A DNA stretch of 16,312 nucleotides, from assembly GCA_030641665.1 (NCBI GenBank), contig DAOWHA010000001.1:1-16312 (forward strand). The letters run 5' to 3'. Below the pieces are notes generated by a model, which was given only the letters and a program-made list of their open reading frames with translations, ran no database searches and was not told where the DNA came from. The stretch is from JAGLTA01 sp023142625 (GTDB taxonomy: Bacteria; Patescibacteriota; Patescibacteriia; JAACEG01). Of the stretch, positions 13,965 to 16,312 are shown one piece after another. The position numbers and the translations under genes are program-made. How positions within the stretch are numbered: position 1 is the stretch's first letter; every line of letters begins with the position of its first letter.

Positions 13965-13982
13965 GCATTTTTTATCTATTAT
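13954..13982 (+). promoter_or_regulatory. Candidate sigma70-type promoter for alaS
   Basis: TTGACT (13954-13959) and TATTAT (13977-13982) are separated by exactly 17 bp; each hexamer matches consensus at five of six positions. The expected start of transcription is about 13989, giving a leader of about 18 nt before the alaS ATG at 14007. This is the best-formed promoter in the window. Its -35 abuts the -35 of the divergent candidate promoter. Confidence 0.6.
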
Positions 13983-14006
13983 TATTTTATATAGTTTAAA
14001 TAAAAT

Positions 14007-15962
14007 ATGAATTCTCAAGAATTAAGAAAAAAATATTTGGAATTTTTTAAATTAAAAGGACACAAGGTTATCCCGAGCGCGTCTTTGGTGCCAGAAAACG
14101 ATCCGACCGTGCTTTTTACTACCGCTGGAATGCATCCGCTGGTGCCGTATTTGATGGGTGAAAATCATCCTGTTGGAAAAAGATTAGTTAATGTCCAGAA
14201 ATGCGTTAGAACAGGGGATATAGACGATGTCGGCGACAGCACGCACAACACTTTTTTTGAAATGCTCGGCAATTGGTCGCTGGGCGATTATTTCAAAGAA
14301 GAGTCCATTAAATGGAGTTGGGAATTTTTAACAGATAAAAAATGGCTTGGAATTTCGCCGCAAAGAATAAAAATAACGGTTTTTAAAGGAGACAACGACG
14401 CTCCGCGCGACAATGAATCTATAAAAATTTGGCAGGAATGTTTTAAACAGTTTGGGATTGATGGAGAAATTTATGACAAGCAGAAAAATAACAGTAAAAC
14501 AGCGATAATTTTTCCTTTGCCGAAAAAAGACAACTGGTGGGGACCAGCAGGCGAAACAGGACCTTGCGGACCAGACACGGAAATTTTTATTGATATTGGA
14601 AAATCAGTGAATTTTAAAGAATGTCCAAAAGGAAATAATTGCAAGCCCGGATGTTCCTGCGGGCGATTCGTTGAAATTTGGAATAATGTTTTTATGGAAT
14701 ATAATAAGTCAAAAGTCCATAAAGTCGAAAGTCAAAAGTTAAAATTAGAAGAAAAAAAAGAATATGAGGATGTGAAGTTAGAGCAGAAAAATGTTGATAC
14801 TGGAATGGGATTAGAAAGAACACTGGCGGTTTTAAACGGGTTTGAGAATGTTTATGAGACGGATGTATTCGCTCCGATTATTGAAAAAATTAGCGAATTA
14901 ACAGACGAAAATTATAAATTAAAAATGGAAAATTATAGGATTATTGCAGACCATATAAGAACCGCTGTTTTTATGATTTCGAACGGAGTTGAGCCGTCTA
15001 ATTTAGACAGAGGGTATGTTTTGCGGCGATTATTAAGAAGGGCGATTAGGCACGGAAATTTATTGAAAATGCCCAACGGGTTTTTATTTCCGTTGGCAGA
15101 AATTGTAATAGATATTTATAAAGAATTTTATCTTGAATTAGAAAGTAATAAAAATAAAATTTTAAGTGAAATTAAAAAAGAGGAAGAAAAATTTGGAAAG
15201 ACGATTAATAATGGAATTAAAGCTTTAAAAAAAATTTTTGGAAAAGCAATAGGAGGAGTTGACCCAGAAAATCCAAAAGGTATAATCGTACAAGGTAATA
15301 AAATTAGAATTAATGGCAATGAACTTTTTTATATTTATGAGACTTATGGATTACCAATAGAAATTTCTCAGGAAATTATGAGCGGATGGGGTGTAGAATT
15401 TGACAAACAGACAATGATAGAGGCAAATGAATCTTTTAACAAAGCGATGAAAAAACATCAAGAACTTTCACGGACGGCTTCTGCTGGGAAATTTAAGGGC
15501 GGGTTGGCGGACGCTGGCGAGGAGACGAAAAAATTGCATACGGCGGTGCATCTGCTTTTGGAATCTTTACGGCGAGTTTTAGGAAAGGATGTTTATCAGA
15601 AAGGCAGCAATATTACCGCGGAAAGATTAAGATTTGATTTTTCTTATCCTGAAAAAATGACCGATGAGCAAAAAATTGATGTAGAAAAAATGGTCAATAA
15701 ACAGATTGAAAAAAAATTGCCCGTTAATTGCGAAGAGATGAGTTTAGATAAGGCGAAGAAAATCAACGCAATGGGAGTTTTTGAAAATAAATATGGCGAT
15801 AGAGTAAAAGTCTATACAATCGGCAAAACAGACGATATTTTTAGCAGAGAGATTTGCGGAGGTCCTCATATTAAAAATACTTCGGAATTAGGAAAATTTA
15901 AAATAAAAAAAGAGCAGAGTTCCAGCGCGGGCGTGAGGAGAATTAAAGCGATTTTAGAATAA
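14007..15962 (+). CDS. alaS: Alanyl-tRNA synthetase lacking the C-Ala domain
   Basis: It charges tRNA(Ala) with alanine and removes mischarged Ser or Gly. At 651 aa it is about 220 residues shorter than the usual 870-880. The aminoacylation domain is canonical (FFKLKGHKVIPSASLVPENDPTVLFTTAGM; NTFFEMLGNWSLGDYF; VDTGMGLERTLAVLNG). A cysteine-rich stretch, ECPKGNNCKPGCSCGRFVEIW, precedes it. The editing domain has HTAVH (His511, His515) and CGGPH (Cys617, His621), the four metal ligands. The protein then ends 30 residues later at GVRRIKAILE, where DHHA1/C-Ala would begin, so dimerisation by C-Ala is absent; this is common in CPR-type AlaRS (recalled). Residues about 233-260 form a Lys-rich loop encoded partly by the dispersed aaagtc repeat. 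No Shine-Dalgarno is present. Confidence 0.96.
   Translation: MNSQELRKKYLEFFKLKGHKVIPSASLVPENDPTVLFTTAGMHPLVPYLMGENHPVGKRLVNVQKCVRTGDIDDVGDSTHNTFFEMLGNWSLGDYFKEESIKWSWEFLTDKKWLGISPQRIKITVFKGDNDAPRDNESIKIWQECFKQFGIDGEIYDKQKNNSKTAIIFPLPKKDNWWGPAGETGPCGPDTEIFIDIGKSVNFKECPKGNNCKPGCSCGRFVEIWNNVFMEYNKSKVHKVESQKLKLEEKKEYEDVKLEQKNVDTGMGLERTLAVLNGFENVYETDVFAPIIEKISELTDENYKLKMENYRIIADHIRTAVFMISNGVEPSNLDRGYVLRRLLRRAIRHGNLLKMPNGFLFPLAEIVIDIYKEFYLELESNKNKILSEIKKEEEKFGKTINNGIKALKKIFGKAIGGVDPENPKGIIVQGNKIRINGNELFYIYETYGLPIEISQEIMSGWGVEFDKQTMIEANESFNKAMKKHQELSRTASAGKFKGGLADAGEETKKLHTAVHLLLESLRRVLGKDVYQKGSNITAERLRFDFSYPEKMTDEQKIDVEKMVNKQIEKKLPVNCEEMSLDKAKKINAMGVFENKYGDRVKVYTIGKTDDIFSREICGGPHIKNTSELGKFKIKKEQSSSAGVRRIKAILE
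14703..14745 (+). repeat. aaagtc-type repeat inside alaS
   Basis: The tract at 14712-14731 (aaagtccataaagtcgaaag) matches 19 of 20 bases of the intergenic tract at 4029-4048. It is in frame and encodes SKVHKVES within an AlaRS surface loop between FMEY and NVDTGMG. That loop is about 28 residues here, against roughly 14 in typical AlaRS (recalled). Confidence 0.6.
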
Positions 15963-15977
15963 TTTTAAAAAATAATT

Positions 15978-16312
15978 ATGGCTAAAAAAGACAATTTAAT
16001 CGTGCTTTTTCATAAAAAACAAGTTCGTCGCCATTGGGACGAGAAAAAAGAACTTTGGTATTTTTCGATTATTGATGTCATTGCCATTTTAACCGAAAGC
16101 GCAAATCCTAGAAAATCTTGGAGCGTGTTAAAAACAAGATTAAAAAAGGAAGGAAGCGAGATGTCTACAAATTGTAGTCAACTGAAATTATTAGCTTCTG
16201 ACGGTAAAAAATATTTTACAGATGTAGTGAATATAGAGGCACTTTTAAGGCTTATTCAATCAATCCCTTCGCCAAAAGCTGAACCCTTTAAATTATGGCT
16301 GGCAAAAGTTGG
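15978..16312 (+). CDS. Bro-N domain protein, 5' part (3' end outside window)
   Basis: The ATG at 15978, 15 nt after alaS, opens a frame that stays open to the window edge (111 codons). The segments VRRHWDEKKELWYFSIIDVIAIL, NPRKSWSVLKTRLKKEGSE and DGKKYFTDVVNIEALLRLIQ are the Bro-N (BRO family, phage antirepressor-like) signature, also found in DinD-type DNA-damage-inducible proteins. IQSIPSPKAEPFKLWLAKVG ends the visible part. Bro-N domains are DNA-binding and occur in phages and in many CPR chromosomes. Whether this copy is a prophage remnant or a chromosomal DinD-like gene cannot be judged without the C-terminus. No other phage gene is in the window. Confidence 0.88.
   Translation, partial: MAKKDNLIVLFHKKQVRRHWDEKKELWYFSIIDVIAILTESANPRKSWSVLKTRLKKEGSEMSTNCSQLKLLASDGKKYFTDVVNIEALLRLIQSIPSPKAEPFKLWLAKV

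Noticed and set aside
1..16312. CRISPR array, tRNA, rRNA or insertion sequence
   Set aside because: No regularly spaced direct repeats, cloverleaf-like GC-rich blocks, rRNA-like sequence or transposase ORF was seen on either strand.
1..16312. Recoded TGA (TGA=Gly) genetic code
   Set aside because: dnaX and def end in TGA at the expected C-termini, and no in-frame TGA is needed to complete any gene.

Overview
The window is AT-rich bacterial DNA that most resembles a Candidate Phyla Radiation (Patescibacteria) genome, probably of the Parcubacteria type. The supporting signs are compact gene packing, an alanyl-tRNA synthetase that stops right after its editing domain, a CPR-flavoured CTP synthase, a surface L,D-transpeptidase with DxDxDG calcium repeats, a long intergenic palindrome carrying 'cgaagcgaagcaatc'-type sequence, and no convincing Shine-Dalgarno sequence before any gene. 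TGA is used as an ordinary stop (dnaX, def), which argues against the TGA=Gly lineages (Gracilibacteria/Absconditabacteria). The lineage is inferred from these traits, not from a marker phylogeny.

Layout. (1) 1-4551, + strand: 3' part of dnaX, then a close-packed run of pyrG (CTP synthase), a secreted YkuD L,D-transpeptidase, def (peptide deformylase) and a small membrane-anchored unknown protein. (2) 4558-6309: xerC/D-like tyrosine recombinase (-) diverging from lgt (+), with only 6 bp between the start codons. (3) 6302-8045, - strand: an SGNH/GDSL hydrolase, a 223-bp spacer holding a 141-bp imperfect palindrome, then htpX. (4) 7128-13912, - strand: read in the direction of transcription this is a nearly gapless array. 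It runs putative restriction enzyme R1, beta-class DNA methyltransferase M1, gamma-class DNA methyltransferase M2, PD-(D/E)XK endonuclease R2, gapA, a 33-residue membrane micro-ORF, lemA, a C39-like cysteine peptidase and htpX. (5) 13913-14006: a divergent promoter region. (6) 14007-16312, + strand: alaS, then the 5' part of a Bro-N domain gene that runs off the window.

How the genes fit together. dnaX, pyrG, def, lgt, alaS, gapA and xer are housekeeping functions. The accessory content is the four-gene restriction-modification block, which looks like two adjacent Type II systems (R1-M1 and M2-R2) placed directly upstream of gapA with a 4-nt gap. The most interesting functional grouping is lemA - C39-like peptidase - htpX. 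LemA and HtpX are known membrane-proteostasis neighbours; here a predicted cytoplasmic papain-fold peptidase sits between them with 4-7 nt gaps, and a micro-membrane protein precedes lemA.

No tRNA, rRNA, CRISPR array or insertion sequence was recognised. No gene-free stretch exceeds 300 bases; the longest (6905-7127) is mostly the palindrome.
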